Assembly (NCBI GenBank): GCA_944384155.1
Contig: CALWSG010000004.1
Location: 24,905-88,904 of the forward strand
Origin: an uncultured Lachnospiraceae bacterium
Lineage (GTDB): Bacteria; Bacillota; Clostridia; Lachnospirales; Lachnospiraceae
Length of the DNA stretch: 64,000 nt
Direction: 5' to 3'
Position numbers and translations under genes: made by a program. The notes below the pieces were generated by a model. That model did no database searches and was not told the DNA's origin. It saw nothing but the letters and a program-made list of their open reading frames with translations. Shown here one piece after another: positions 35,946 to 44,596 of the stretch; within the stretch, counting starts at the first letter, position 1; each line of letters begins with the position of its first letter.

Positions 35946-35967
35946 TTTTATGCGGTGTTTTCTTTTT
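35927..35967 (+). terminator. Terminator overlapping the end of the PIG-L gene
   Basis: A 16-bp perfect stem AAAAAGAAAACACCGC/GCGGTGTTTTCTTTTT with a 9-base loop. The left arm lies within the last codons of the gene. It can also serve convergent glgP. Confidence 0.88.
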
Positions 35968-35991
35968 GAATAATTTACCTCTGTCACTATA

Positions 35992-38451
35992 TTACATTTC
36001 TACCTTTACTTTTTCCAAATGCCATATATCTCTTACATATTCCTCTATCGTTCTGTCTGATGAAAACTTTCCTACGTTTGCAACATTAAGAATTGCAGAT
36101 TTTGCCCACCCGCTTTCATTTTTGTAAGCATTTCCGACTTTTTTATGAGCCTCTGCATATGAGCGGAAATCCTTAAGTATAAAGTATGTGTCTGCCTTGC
36201 CGTACTTTGTGGTAAGAAGAGAATCATATATTTCCCTAAATCTTTCAGGATCATCAGGAGAGTATGTTCCGTTAATAAGCTGCATCATCACCTGACGTAC
36301 ATCAGCATCACTGTTGAATATATCCATAGGATTATAACCACCGTTCTGTTCGTAGTTAATAACCTCATCTGAGCTCATTCCGAAGATAAAGGCATTTTCC
36401 TCTCCTACCTCCTCAACAATTTCAACATTTGCACCGTCCATGGTTCCTATGGTAAGTGCTCCATTAAGCATAAACTTCATATTTCCTGTTCCCGAAGCTT
36501 CCTTGCTGGCAGTAGAAATCTGTTCGCTTACATCTGCTGCCGCAAAAATAATTTCAGCATTTGATACACGATAATTTTCTATAAATACAACCTTTAGCTT
36601 TCCGTTAATAGACTTATCGTTATTGATAACATCTGCCACACTGTTAATAAGCTTAATTGTCAGCTTTGCTCTCCTGTAGCCTGCCGCTGCCTTAGCACCA
36701 AATATAAAGGTTCTAGGGTAGAAATCCATGTTAGGATTGGCTTTTAACTGGTTATACAAATACATTACATGAAGAATATTTAAAAGCTGTCTCTTATACT
36801 CATGAAGTCTCTTTACCTGAACGTCAAATATTGAACGGGGATCAACGTCAATGCCGTTATGCTCCTTTATATACTTGGCAAGCCTTACCTTGTTCTGATA
36901 TTTAATATTCATAAATTCCTGCTGGCTTTTTATGTCGTCTGCATACACTTCCAGCTTTTTAATTACTGACAGTTCTGTAGCCCATTCCGGTCCGATTTTG
37001 TTTGTAACCCAGTCTGCCAAAAGAGGATTTCCATGCTTTAAAAATCTTCTCTGGGTAATACCGTTTGTTTTATTGTTAAACTTCTCAGGCATCATTTCGT
37101 AGAAATCCTTAAGCTCCTGATTCTTTAATATCTCTGTGTGAAGCCTTGCAACACCGTTTACGGAAAAGCCTGCACATATTGCAAGATGTGCCATCTTAAC
37201 CTGTCCGTCATATATAATTGCCATCTTCTTTATCTTTTCCTGATTGCCCGGATATTTAGCCTGAATATCATTTACAAATCTTCTGTTAATCTCCTCTATA
37301 ATCTGATAGCATCTTGGGAGAAGCTTGCTGAAAAGCTCTATAGGCCACTTTTCCAGTGCTTCTGCCATTATTGTATGATTAGTATAGGCACATGATTTTG
37401 TTGTGACCTCCCATGCTTCATCCCATCCCAGCTCATAATCGTCCATAAGAATTCGCATAAGCTCTGCCACACATATGGTAGGATGTGTGTCATTTAACTG
37501 GAATACAACCTTTTCATAGAGCTTCCTTATATCATCATGGCTATCCATATACTTTTTTACTGCTGTCTGCACGCTTGCAGACACAAAGAAATACTGCTGC
37601 TTAAGTCTAAGCTCCTTGCCTGCATAATGATCGTCACACGGATAAAGAACCTCAACTATATTCTTTGCCAGTGACTCCTCCTCCGTCGCCTTAATGTAGT
37701 CACCCTTATTAAATGAATCAAGAACAAATCTCTGAATAGGCTCTGCATCCCATATGCGAAGTGTATTGACAACATTATTACCGTAACCTACTATAGGCAA
37801 ATCATATGGAACGGCACGAACTGAACGGTATCCGTCCTGAACAACATATTTATTTCCGTTCTCGTCCTTTTCCCAGCGTGTATATCCGCCAAACTTTACT
37901 TCGCAGGCATATTCCTCACGTCTCACCTCAAACGGGTTTCCATCCTTAAGCCACTCGTCCGGAACCTCAACCTGATAGCCGTCAACTATTTTCTGCTTAA
38001 ACATACCATACTTGTAACGAATACCACAGCCGTATGCAGGATACCCAAGTGTTGCGAGGGAATCAAGGAAGCATGCAGCAAGCCTTCCAAGTCCTCCGTT
38101 ACCAAGTGCCGCATCCGGCTCCTGGTCTTCAATCACATTTAAATCAAGCCCCATTTCCTCTATAGCTTCCTTGATTTCGTCTCTTGCAGACAAATTTATA
38201 ATAATATTTCCCAATGCTCTGCCTGTCAGAAACTCCATGGATAAATAATATACTGTCTTTGCATCCTTTTCCTCATATTCTTTATGAGTTGCAATCCACT
38301 GGTCTATAATATAATCCTTTAAGCCATATGCCACTCCGTTGTAAATTTCAAGCTGTGACGCCTCCTCCATAGGCTTTCTGGACATAATCTTTACATAGTC
38401 CTTAACCTGCTTTTTAAATTCTTCCTTTGAAAACTTGTAGCTTTCCGACAT
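35992..38451 (-). CDS. glgP: Glycogen/maltodextrin phosphorylase
   Basis: The 819-residue enzyme has the usual family length. Signatures are YYLSMEFLTGRALGN, LGNGGLGRLAACFLDSLATL, FNDTHP-type LNDTHPTICVAELMRIL, and the pyridoxal-phosphate region EASGTGNMKFMLNGALTIGTMDG. It cleaves alpha-1,4-glucans with phosphate to glucose-1-phosphate, which the phosphoglucomutase at 61833-63560 can use. The ATG at 38451 follows GAAGGAGGAAG. It is 68 bases after ileS with a weak hairpin between. Confidence 0.97.
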   Translation of the reverse strand: MSESYKFSKEEFKKQVKDYVKIMSRKPMEEASQLEIYNGVAYGLKDYIIDQWIATHKEYEEKDAKTVYYLSMEFLTGRALGNIIINLSARDEIKEAIEEMGLDLNVIEDQEPDAALGNGGLGRLAACFLDSLATLGYPAYGCGIRYKYGMFKQKIVDGYQVEVPDEWLKDGNPFEVRREEYACEVKFGGYTRWEKDENGNKYVVQDGYRSVRAVPYDLPIVGYGNNVVNTLRIWDAEPIQRFVLDSFNKGDYIKATEEESLAKNIVEVLYPCDDHYAGKELRLKQQYFFVSASVQTAVKKYMDSHDDIRKLYEKVVFQLNDTHPTICVAELMRILMDDYELGWDEAWEVTTKSCAYTNHTIMAEALEKWPIELFSKLLPRCYQIIEEINRRFVNDIQAKYPGNQEKIKKMAIIYDGQVKMAHLAICAGFSVNGVARLHTEILKNQELKDFYEMMPEKFNNKTNGITQRRFLKHGNPLLADWVTNKIGPEWATELSVIKKLEVYADDIKSQQEFMNIKYQNKVRLAKYIKEHNGIDVDPRSIFDVQVKRLHEYKRQLLNILHVMYLYNQLKANPNMDFYPRTFIFGAKAAAGYRRAKLTIKLINSVADVINNDKSINGKLKVVFIENYRVSNAEIIFAAADVSEQISTASKEASGTGNMKFMLNGALTIGTMDGANVEIVEEVGEENAFIFGMSSDEVINYEQNGGYNPMDIFNSDADVRQVMMQLINGTYSPDDPERFREIYDSLLTTKYGKADTYFILKDFRSYAEAHKKVGNAYKNESGWAKSAILNVANVGKFSSDRTIEEYVRDIWHLEKVKVEM

Positions 38452-38476
38452 TTTCTTCCTCCTTCCGCTTTGCAAA

Positions 38477-38502
38477 AGGGCTTTACCGTAAAGCAAAGCC
38501 CT
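38477..38502 (-). terminator. Probable terminator after ileS
   Basis: On the minus strand AGGGCTTT, a 10-base loop, AAAGCCCT, then TTTTGC. The 8-bp stem and short T-run make it a modest terminator. Confidence 0.5.
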
Positions 38503-38518
38503 GAATAATTATGTCTGT

Positions 38519-41500
38519 TTACTTCTTCTGTACTCCTAATGTAACGCTCTCACCATTTACATTCCATTCTTTACTATACCCATTCATTGTATCAAAAATA
38601 ACGTCATTTGCCAATACTTCCCCTGTAAATTCTGTCTTATTATTTTGTAAAATACGGGCAATTTTTTCGTTTCCTGATACATAAACAATTATCTTATCCA
38701 TAACCTGGAATCCGGCTTCCTTACGCATTGTCTGAATCTTGCTTATCACCTCTCTCACAAAGCCCTCCTCTATAAGCTCCTCTGTAAGATTAGTATCAAG
38801 AACCACAGTAAGTTTATTATCACTTTCAGACACATATCCGTCTACCTGTGCAGCCTCTATAAGCAAATCCTCTTTTGTAAGGGTGATGTTTTCCCCGTTA
38901 TCCTCCAAGGTCAATGCTCCTGTTTCATTTAATGTGTCCATAGCCTTATTTCCGTCAAGAGAAGAAAGGAAGCTTCTGATTGCTCCAAGATGCTTTCCGT
39001 ACTTAGGTCCCACGGTTTTAAGCTGAGGCTTAAAGCTGTATGACGTAAATTCCCTTACATCCTCTGTAAATGTAACATTCTTTACATTAAGCTCATCCTC
39101 TATAATCTCCTTGTAAAACTGTGTCATATCATATGAAGCCTTAACATACATCTGCCCTATAGGCTGGCGGTTCTTAATGTTAGAGGCATTTCTGCAGGCA
39201 CGTCCCATAACTACAATAGACAATACCTTTTCCATCTCTGTTTCCAGTTCCTTATCAATAAAGCTTTCATTTACCTTAGGATAATCACATAAATGTATGC
39301 TTTCCGGTGCATTCTTATCTACACTTCTCACAAGATTCTGGTATATATCTTCAGTCATAAACGGTATCATAGGTGCCGCTGCCTTACATATGGTTTCAAG
39401 AGCTGTGTACAATGTCATATACGCATTTATCTTATCCTGTTCCATACCCTTAGCCCAAAATCTTTCTCTTGAGCGTCTTACGTACCAGTTGCTCATATCA
39501 TCAACAAACTCCTGAAGTGCTCTTGCTGCCTCCGGTATTCTGTAATTTTCAAGATTTGTATCAACCTCTCCCACAACTGTATTTAACTTAGACAACAGCC
39601 ACTTATCCATAATCGGCAGCTTATCATATTCAAGGGAATATTGGGTCGGATCAAACTCATCTATATCTGCGTAAAGAATATAGAAAGCGTAAGTATTCCA
39701 AAGCGTGCCCATAAACTTTCTCTGCCCCTCTACCACCGTTTTGTCGTGGAAACGGTTCGGAAGCCACGGTGCACTATTAATATAAAAATACCAGCGTATA
39801 GCATCTGCACCGAACTTTTCCAGTGCTTCAAAAGGGTCAACTGCATTTCCCTTAGATTTACTCATCTTCTGTCCGTTTTCATCCTGAACATGGCCAAGAA
39901 CTATAACATTTTTATATGGCGCCTTATTAAACAAAAGAGTGGATTCTGCCATAAGGGAATAGAACCAGCCTCTTGTCTGGTCAACTGCCTCTGATATAAA
40001 GTCAGCAGGAAACTGCTGTTCAAAAAGCTCTTTGTTTTCAAAAGGATAATGGTGCTGTGCAAAAGGCATTGCTCCCGAATCAAACCAGCAGTCAATAACC
40101 TCCGGAACTCTCTTCATTGAACCGCCGCACTTTGGACACTTTAACATAACCTCATCTATATAAGGTCTGTGAAGCTCTACCTTTTCATCTTCAGGGTTCC
40201 CGCTCATCAGTGCAAGCTCTGCCCTGCTTCCCACTGCATGCTGGTATCCGCACTCACACTCCCATACATTCAACGGTGTTCCCCAATAACGGTTACGTGA
40301 TATTCCCCAGTCCTGAACATTTTCAAGCCAGTCTCCAAAACGTCCCTTGCCTATGGACTCAGGAATCCAGTTTACCGTATTATTATTTCTTATTAAATCA
40401 TCTTTTACGGCTGTCACCTTTATAAACCATGACTCTCTTGCATAGTAAATAAGAGGAGTATCACATCTCCAGCAATGAGGATAGCTGTGTTCAAACTTTG
40501 GTGCATCAAACAGCAGACCCTTCTTGTCAAGATCAACAAGTATAAGCTTATCTGCATCCTTGCAAAACACACCTGCGTATGAAGTTTCTTTTGTCATCTC
40601 ACCTTTTCCGTCAACAAGCTGAACGAAAGGCAAGTCATACTTTCTTCCAACCTGTGCATCGTCTTCACCAAAGGCAGGTGCAATGTGTACAACACCTGTT
40701 CCGTCTGTAAGGGTAACATATGTGTCACAGGTTACGTAGTACGCCTTTTTATTTTGTTTCCTGCATATTTCCTCTGCAAAATCAAATAAAGGCTCATACT
40801 CTTTATACTCAAGGTCTTTTCCCTGCATTTTTTCTATTATTTCATACGCAGGCTTTGCAGCAATGCCCTTTTCTTCGTCTGCCGCCACTGCCAGCTTTCC
40901 CAGTACAGTATCAAGAAGTGCCTCTGCCATATAATACGTATATCCGTCTGCTGCCTTCACCTTTGTATATGTGTACTCAGGGTGTACGCAAAGTGCAACA
41001 TTCGAAGGAAGGGTCCAAGGTGTTGTAGTCCATGCGAGAATATATGCATCCTCACCTTTTACCTTAAACCTTACAACTGCAGAGCGTTCCTTTACGTCCT
41101 TATAACCCTGTGCAACCTCCTGGCTTGACAAAGGTGTACCGCATCTCGGACAGTATGGCACTATTTTAAAGCCCTTATACAGAAGTCCCTTATCCCATAT
41201 CTGGCGAAGTGCCCACCACTCTGACTCTATAAAATTATCATCATATGTCACGTAAGGATTCTCCATGTCAGCCCAAAAGCCTACCGTTCCTGAAAAATCC
41301 TCCCACATACCTTTATATTTCCAAACACTTTCCTTACACTTTTTGATAAATGGCTCAAGACCATAATTTTCAATCTGGTCTTTTCCGTCAAGTCCCAACA
41401 GCTTTTCTACCTCTATCTCAACAGGAAGACCATGTGTATCCCAGCCTGCCTTTCTAGGCACCATATATCCTTTCATTGTACGATACCTTGGTATCATGTC

Positions 41501-41695
41501 CTTTATAACTCTTGTTAAAACATGGCCAATATGTGGTTTTCCGTTAGCTGTCGGCGGTCCGTCATAGAAAGTATATGTTTTACCTTCCTTGCGGTTTTCC
41601 ATGCTTTTTTTAAAAATATCATTGTCCTTCCAAAACTTCTCTGTCTTTTTTTCTCTCTCCACGAAATTCAAATCAGTTGAAACCTTTTCGTACAT
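38519..41695 (-). CDS. ileS: Isoleucyl-tRNA synthetase
   Basis: The 1058-residue class I synthetase has the HIGH motif in ANGKPHIGHVLTRV, KMSKS in ENGQKMSKSKGNAVDP, the CP1 editing domain (about 190-390) and two internal Cys pairs (CECG, CPKCGG) in the catalytic part. The length and sequence style are those of the longer IleS type that resembles eukaryotic enzymes. It charges tRNA-Ile. The ATG at 41695 has AAAGGGAG before it; the longer frame to 41725 is not supported. It is preceded by an isoleucine T-box. Confidence 0.97.
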   Translation of the reverse strand: MYEKVSTDLNFVEREKKTEKFWKDNDIFKKSMENRKEGKTYTFYDGPPTANGKPHIGHVLTRVIKDMIPRYRTMKGYMVPRKAGWDTHGLPVEIEVEKLLGLDGKDQIENYGLEPFIKKCKESVWKYKGMWEDFSGTVGFWADMENPYVTYDDNFIESEWWALRQIWDKGLLYKGFKIVPYCPRCGTPLSSQEVAQGYKDVKERSAVVRFKVKGEDAYILAWTTTPWTLPSNVALCVHPEYTYTKVKAADGYTYYMAEALLDTVLGKLAVAADEEKGIAAKPAYEIIEKMQGKDLEYKEYEPLFDFAEEICRKQNKKAYYVTCDTYVTLTDGTGVVHIAPAFGEDDAQVGRKYDLPFVQLVDGKGEMTKETSYAGVFCKDADKLILVDLDKKGLLFDAPKFEHSYPHCWRCDTPLIYYARESWFIKVTAVKDDLIRNNNTVNWIPESIGKGRFGDWLENVQDWGISRNRYWGTPLNVWECECGYQHAVGSRAELALMSGNPEDEKVELHRPYIDEVMLKCPKCGGSMKRVPEVIDCWFDSGAMPFAQHHYPFENKELFEQQFPADFISEAVDQTRGWFYSLMAESTLLFNKAPYKNVIVLGHVQDENGQKMSKSKGNAVDPFEALEKFGADAIRWYFYINSAPWLPNRFHDKTVVEGQRKFMGTLWNTYAFYILYADIDEFDPTQYSLEYDKLPIMDKWLLSKLNTVVGEVDTNLENYRIPEAARALQEFVDDMSNWYVRRSRERFWAKGMEQDKINAYMTLYTALETICKAAAPMIPFMTEDIYQNLVRSVDKNAPESIHLCDYPKVNESFIDKELETEMEKVLSIVVMGRACRNASNIKNRQPIGQMYVKASYDMTQFYKEIIEDELNVKNVTFTEDVREFTSYSFKPQLKTVGPKYGKHLGAIRSFLSSLDGNKAMDTLNETGALTLEDNGENITLTKEDLLIEAAQVDGYVSESDNKLTVVLDTNLTEELIEEGFVREVISKIQTMRKEAGFQVMDKIIVYVSGNEKIARILQNNKTEFTGEVLANDVIFDTMNGYSKEWNVNGESVTLGVQKK

Positions 41696-41770
41696 TTTTT
41701 CTCCCTTTCTTAAATACATAATCAAATATTTTTCTCTCCTGACTGTAGTGCAAATATCCTTAGCAAAGCC

Positions 41771-42031
41771 AAAAAAGCTCTTGTCCGTAATAGGACAAGA
41801 GCTTTAATATCTTGCTTAACCACCTGTTACGCCATACGCATACATCTGTATATAAAAGTCTGATGTATTTAATATGTGTCCCATTAACGCTGAGAAAACG
41901 GCTTCCCCTACTAAATAATACTTCGGATTGCAACTCGGAAGTGATATTCATCTGCAAGCTACCGGTACCTGTTCCCACCTAATCAGGCTCTCTGTGACTT
42001 TTGCAGGCAGACTACTGTCTTCGTCATAGTT
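41771..42031 (-). promoter_or_regulatory. T-box leader of ileS with Ile (ATC) specifier
   Basis: Read on the minus strand, the leader holds AGAGAG in the stem I base, the specifier context TGAATATCAC (ATC codon at 41945-41943, followed by A), the T-box core AACAGGTGGTTAAGC (about 41830-41816), and a terminator stem AAAGCTCTTGTCC/GGACAAGAGCTTT (41805-41774) with a T-run. The UGGU in GTGGTTA can pair with the ACCA end of uncharged tRNA-Ile. Uncharged tRNA should turn ileS on. The T-box core differs from the common GGTGGTACCGCG. Confidence 0.92.
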
Positions 42032-42265
42032 TTTTCAATGTTTTTATATGCTTTAGATTATAATTATTTTGGATGGTTCTGTCAATGGTTAATTTGTAGT
42101 GATTGTTTCCTGATTTTATCTTTTCGTAAAGTTCACTTAGAGTGTTAATTGTTGTTATGTCAAGAAATTCACTAAATTGGTAAAGTACATATACTTTTTC
42201 ATCATCTTCTATTTGATGAATATTTTACTATCGGCAAAACTATATTGAAATACCTTCGGTATGCA

Positions 42266-42294
42266 TTGTAATTATTCCGATTATGTGATATACT
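42266..42294 (+). promoter_or_regulatory. Sigma-A promoter of the Fic gene
   Basis: TTGTAA at 42266-42271, a 17-base spacer, and TATACT at 42289-42294 with an extended TGA before it. This would start transcription about 35 bases before the ATG. A small ATACC/GGTAT hairpin (42251-42263) just upstream could be an operator. Confidence 0.65.
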
Positions 42295-42334
42295 AAATCT
42301 ATGCAAACAGCCCTCAAATCAGGAGGTATGAAAA

Positions 42335-43282
42335 ATGGAATATTTAACAGTTACACAGGCGGCAGAAAAATGGGGTATCTCTACCCGCCGTGTTCGTTTG
42401 CTTTGTTCCAATGGTGAAATTGACGGAGTTATCCGCAAAGGCAAATTATATATGATACCCGCAGAAACAGAAAAACCGTTGGATAAACGAAAACTGCCTA
42501 ACAAAAGAAAACGCGGCAGATTTGCAGATATACTAACTGAAATAGATATTAAAAAAGTTAAACTTGACGGTATGCGTCCGCTTACCGCAGGCGAAACACA
42601 GCGTTTGCGTGACGAATTTATGGTTGACTTCACCTATAATTCAAATGCTATCGAGGGCAATACGCTTACTTTGAAAGAAACCGCTATGGTGCTTGAAGGA
42701 ATGACCATAGACCGCAAACCATTGAAAGACCACCTTGAAGCTGTTGGTCACCGTGACGCATTCCTTTATATCGAAGATATTGCACAAAATAAAACAAGAT
42801 TGAGAGACACGGAAATCAAGGCAATTCATTCGTTGGTACTAATAAACAGACCTGAAGATAAAGGTGTTTACCGCCGCATTCCTGTTACAATTGCGGGTGC
42901 ATATACCGAGCCGGTACAACCATATCTCATTGAGCCGAAATTTACGGAGTTACTTGCCGAAAACGAAAAACGAAAAAAGACAATGCATCCCATTGAACGC
43001 ATTGCCCGTTTTCATCTTGAATTTGAGGGAATACACCCGTTTATCGACGGCAACGGCAGAACAGGTCGTTTGATTCTAAATCTTGAGCTTATCCGTAACG
43101 GCTATCCTGCAATCAATGTTAAGTTTGCTGACCGTAAACGCTACTATGACGCTTTCGACACATATTATCGTGACGGAAAAGTCGATGATATGGTATTGCT
43201 TGTTGCGGAGTATGTAAATGAAAGACTTGATAAATATTTGACAATTGTAAATTTGCTTGCAATTATTGGCAAAAGATTTTAA
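42335..43282 (+). CDS. Fic domain protein with N-terminal DNA-binding domain
   Basis: The 315-residue protein has an N-terminal excisionase/MerR-like helix-turn-helix (YLTVTQAAEKWGISTRRVRLLC, residues 3-55), the Fic inhibitory helix motif SNAIEGN (about 107-113, the [S/T]xxxE[G/N] glutamate switch before the Fic core) and the active-site loop HPFIDGNGRTGR (about 230-241). It should be an AMP- or nucleotide-transferase kept in check by its own inhibitory helix. Targets are unknown; the DNA-binding domain may give autoregulation. Arg codons are mostly CGC/CGT, unlike the AGA/AGG-rich neighbours, which suggests transfer. A group II intron fragment adjoins it. AGGAGG lies eight bases before the ATG. 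Confidence 0.9.
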   Translation: MEYLTVTQAAEKWGISTRRVRLLCSNGEIDGVIRKGKLYMIPAETEKPLDKRKLPNKRKRGRFADILTEIDIKKVKLDGMRPLTAGETQRLRDEFMVDFTYNSNAIEGNTLTLKETAMVLEGMTIDRKPLKDHLEAVGHRDAFLYIEDIAQNKTRLRDTEIKAIHSLVLINRPEDKGVYRRIPVTIAGAYTEPVQPYLIEPKFTELLAENEKRKKTMHPIERIARFHLEFEGIHPFIDGNGRTGRLILNLELIRNGYPAINVKFADRKRYYDAFDTYYRDGKVDDMVLLVAEYVNERLDKYLTIVNLLAIIGKRF

Positions 43283-43309
43283 AGAAAATCTTAAATCAAG
43301 AATCTCTTT

Positions 43310-43453
43310 AATATGTGGGTAGGCTCAAGAACTTTGCTACACCACTTCTTTCATCTATACCATTACTGATACCGACTTGTGGTTCGCTACACTTGGCGGT
43401 AAAAACCCGTGACCGGACTTACACCAGCTAGATTAGTGCCATCCTTGGCACAC
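43310..43453 (-). mobile_element. Truncated group II intron, 5' part of domain I
   Basis: Read on the minus strand from 43453: GTGTGCCAAGGATGGCAC, then TCTAGCTGGTGTAAGTCCGG, then TAGCGAACCACAAGTCGG. The GTGTG start, the AAGTCC segment and the GCGAAnC-nCAAG segment follow the 5' end of bacterial group II introns, closest to group IIC (the Oceanobacillus intron begins GUGUGCC). The rest of the ribozyme and the reverse transcriptase are missing; no domain V is visible up to 42.0 kb. The left edge is approximate. It starts five bases after the hairpin at 43459-43494, the kind of site that group IIC introns choose. Confidence 0.7.
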
Positions 43454-43458
43454 AACAT

Positions 43459-43494
43459 AAGGCAGACCTAAGTTTATTTACTTAAATCTGCCTT
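43459..43494 (-). terminator. Hairpin after the PocR-MCP gene, intron target
   Basis: On the minus strand AAGGCAGATTTAAGT pairs with ACTTAGGTCTGCCTT, with two U-G pairs that work only in minus-strand RNA. This shows that it serves the gene at 43516-44298. The T-run expected after it is interrupted by the intron fragment. Confidence 0.75.
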
Positions 43495-43515
43495 AATCTT
43501 CTCTCTATTCTACAT

Positions 43516-44298
43516 CTATTGTTTTCTTGCTGCTTCAAGCTCTCCCACTGCTTCTTCAATCTCACTAAGCGTACTCTTTATGGAAGCATTTATATCACCT
43601 GATGTTCCTGCAAGCTTTCCTACCTCCTGTGCTACAACAGCAAAGCCTTTTCCCGCTTCTCCTGCCCTTGCTGCCTCTATGGATGCATTCAGTGCAAGTA
43701 TCCTCTGCTTTGACTCTATCTTATCAAGCTCCTTGGACTTATTATTAATTACCGTTACCAGCTCTATTGTTTTGTCAAGGTTTTTATTTAAAGTTTCCTG
43801 CATACTCTTGTCTTTATAATTCTGGTACTCAAAGTTGACTATAGTATTAATCATAACACCAAGCAGCTCCGCTGATGCTCTTATGCTTTCCTCACTTCTT
43901 ACAGGTATCTTTTTCACTGCCTCAATATAAACCTCCGGCTCAACTCCCAGCTCCTGTGCTATACTTCTGAACTTCTCCTCATCCGGCTCATTTGGAAGCA
44001 CCTGTCCGCCTATAATCTTACCCACATACTCTCCATTTACCTCAATATCTATACTGAAATCCATAAGACCTGCATGACAGTAGTATACTCCCTTCTCTTC
44101 TTTATCACATTTTTCACACCTTCTGCGTCCTTCATCGCTTCCCCTTGTATGTTTCATGCAAAAATCCGTAAAGCCTATTTCTCCGGATATGTATTTTCCA
44201 TCCGCATCCATTGCTATTGTCGCCATGCCTGTGGCTAACGACCACTGCTCCATTATATCATTAAGCCTTTTAAGGTCAACAAAATCTCCTATATACAT
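43516..44298 (-). CDS. Soluble PocR-domain sensor with short MCP signalling domain
   Basis: The 260-residue protein has a PocR sensor domain (about 1-165, with [21 protein letters not shown] and [30 protein letters not shown]). A short chemoreceptor signalling hairpin follows (about 180-258), with the tip [27 protein letters not shown]. There are no membrane spans or HAMP domain, so it is a cytoplasmic receptor or a helper. The signalling arms are much shorter than in typical MCPs. PocR domains bind small hydrocarbon derivatives; the conserved Cys residues may bind metal. The ATG at 44298 follows GAAAGGAATG. The frame is open 58 codons further upstream without a start signal. Confidence 0.85.
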   Translation of the reverse strand: MYIGDFVDLKRLNDIMEQWSLATGMATIAMDADGKYISGEIGFTDFCMKHTRGSDEGRRRCEKCDKEEKGVYYCHAGLMDFSIDIEVNGEYVGKIIGGQVLPNEPDEEKFRSIAQELGVEPEVYIEAVKKIPVRSEESIRASAELLGVMINTIVNFEYQNYKDKSMQETLNKNLDKTIELVTVINNKSKELDKIESKQRILALNASIEAARAGEAGKGFAVVAQEVGKLAGTSGDINASIKSTLSEIEEAVGELEAARKQ

Positions 44299-44596
44299 AT
44301 TTGTATCATTCCTTTCTTTCGTATATTTTATTAAACCGCAACTCACTTCCCAATACACGGTTCTTCCTGACCTGCCATATGCTTTGTCCGGCTCCTTATG
44401 TTTACCGGTAGTATACCATATCATGTGCATTTTTTCTAGTATTTTATAATGTTCTTTGTCATTTTTATGCATTATTCATATAACTTAAATACTGTATGTT
44501 TACTGTGCTATTGACCTTACCGCCCAAACAGCTTATACTTATTTTATTACTAACACTTTAATAATATAAATTTAAAGCTTCAAAGAGAGGTACTTA
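44299..44596. other. Divergent region between PocR-MCP and apbE
   Basis: 298 bases. The minus-strand leader has a G-rich structured segment (about 44405-44330) with ACCGGTAAACATAAGGAGCC, ACAAAGC and a weak AACCG/CGGTT hairpin followed by TTTAAT. This could be a structured RNA, but I cannot place it in a known class. The half next to apbE is AT-rich with no clear promoter beyond AT-rich -10-like words. Confidence 0.4.

Noticed and set aside
42060..42330. Intron domain V or a reverse transcriptase remnant left of the Fic gene
   Set aside because: No GAGCCG...CGGTTC-type hairpin or coding remnant could be seen in this AT-rich stretch.
44330..44405. Cyclic-di-GMP-I riboswitch before the PocR-MCP gene
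   Set aside because: Only short words resemble the GEMM class; the conserved GCAAACC and GAAA tetraloop with receptor are not visible, so it is not annotated as such.
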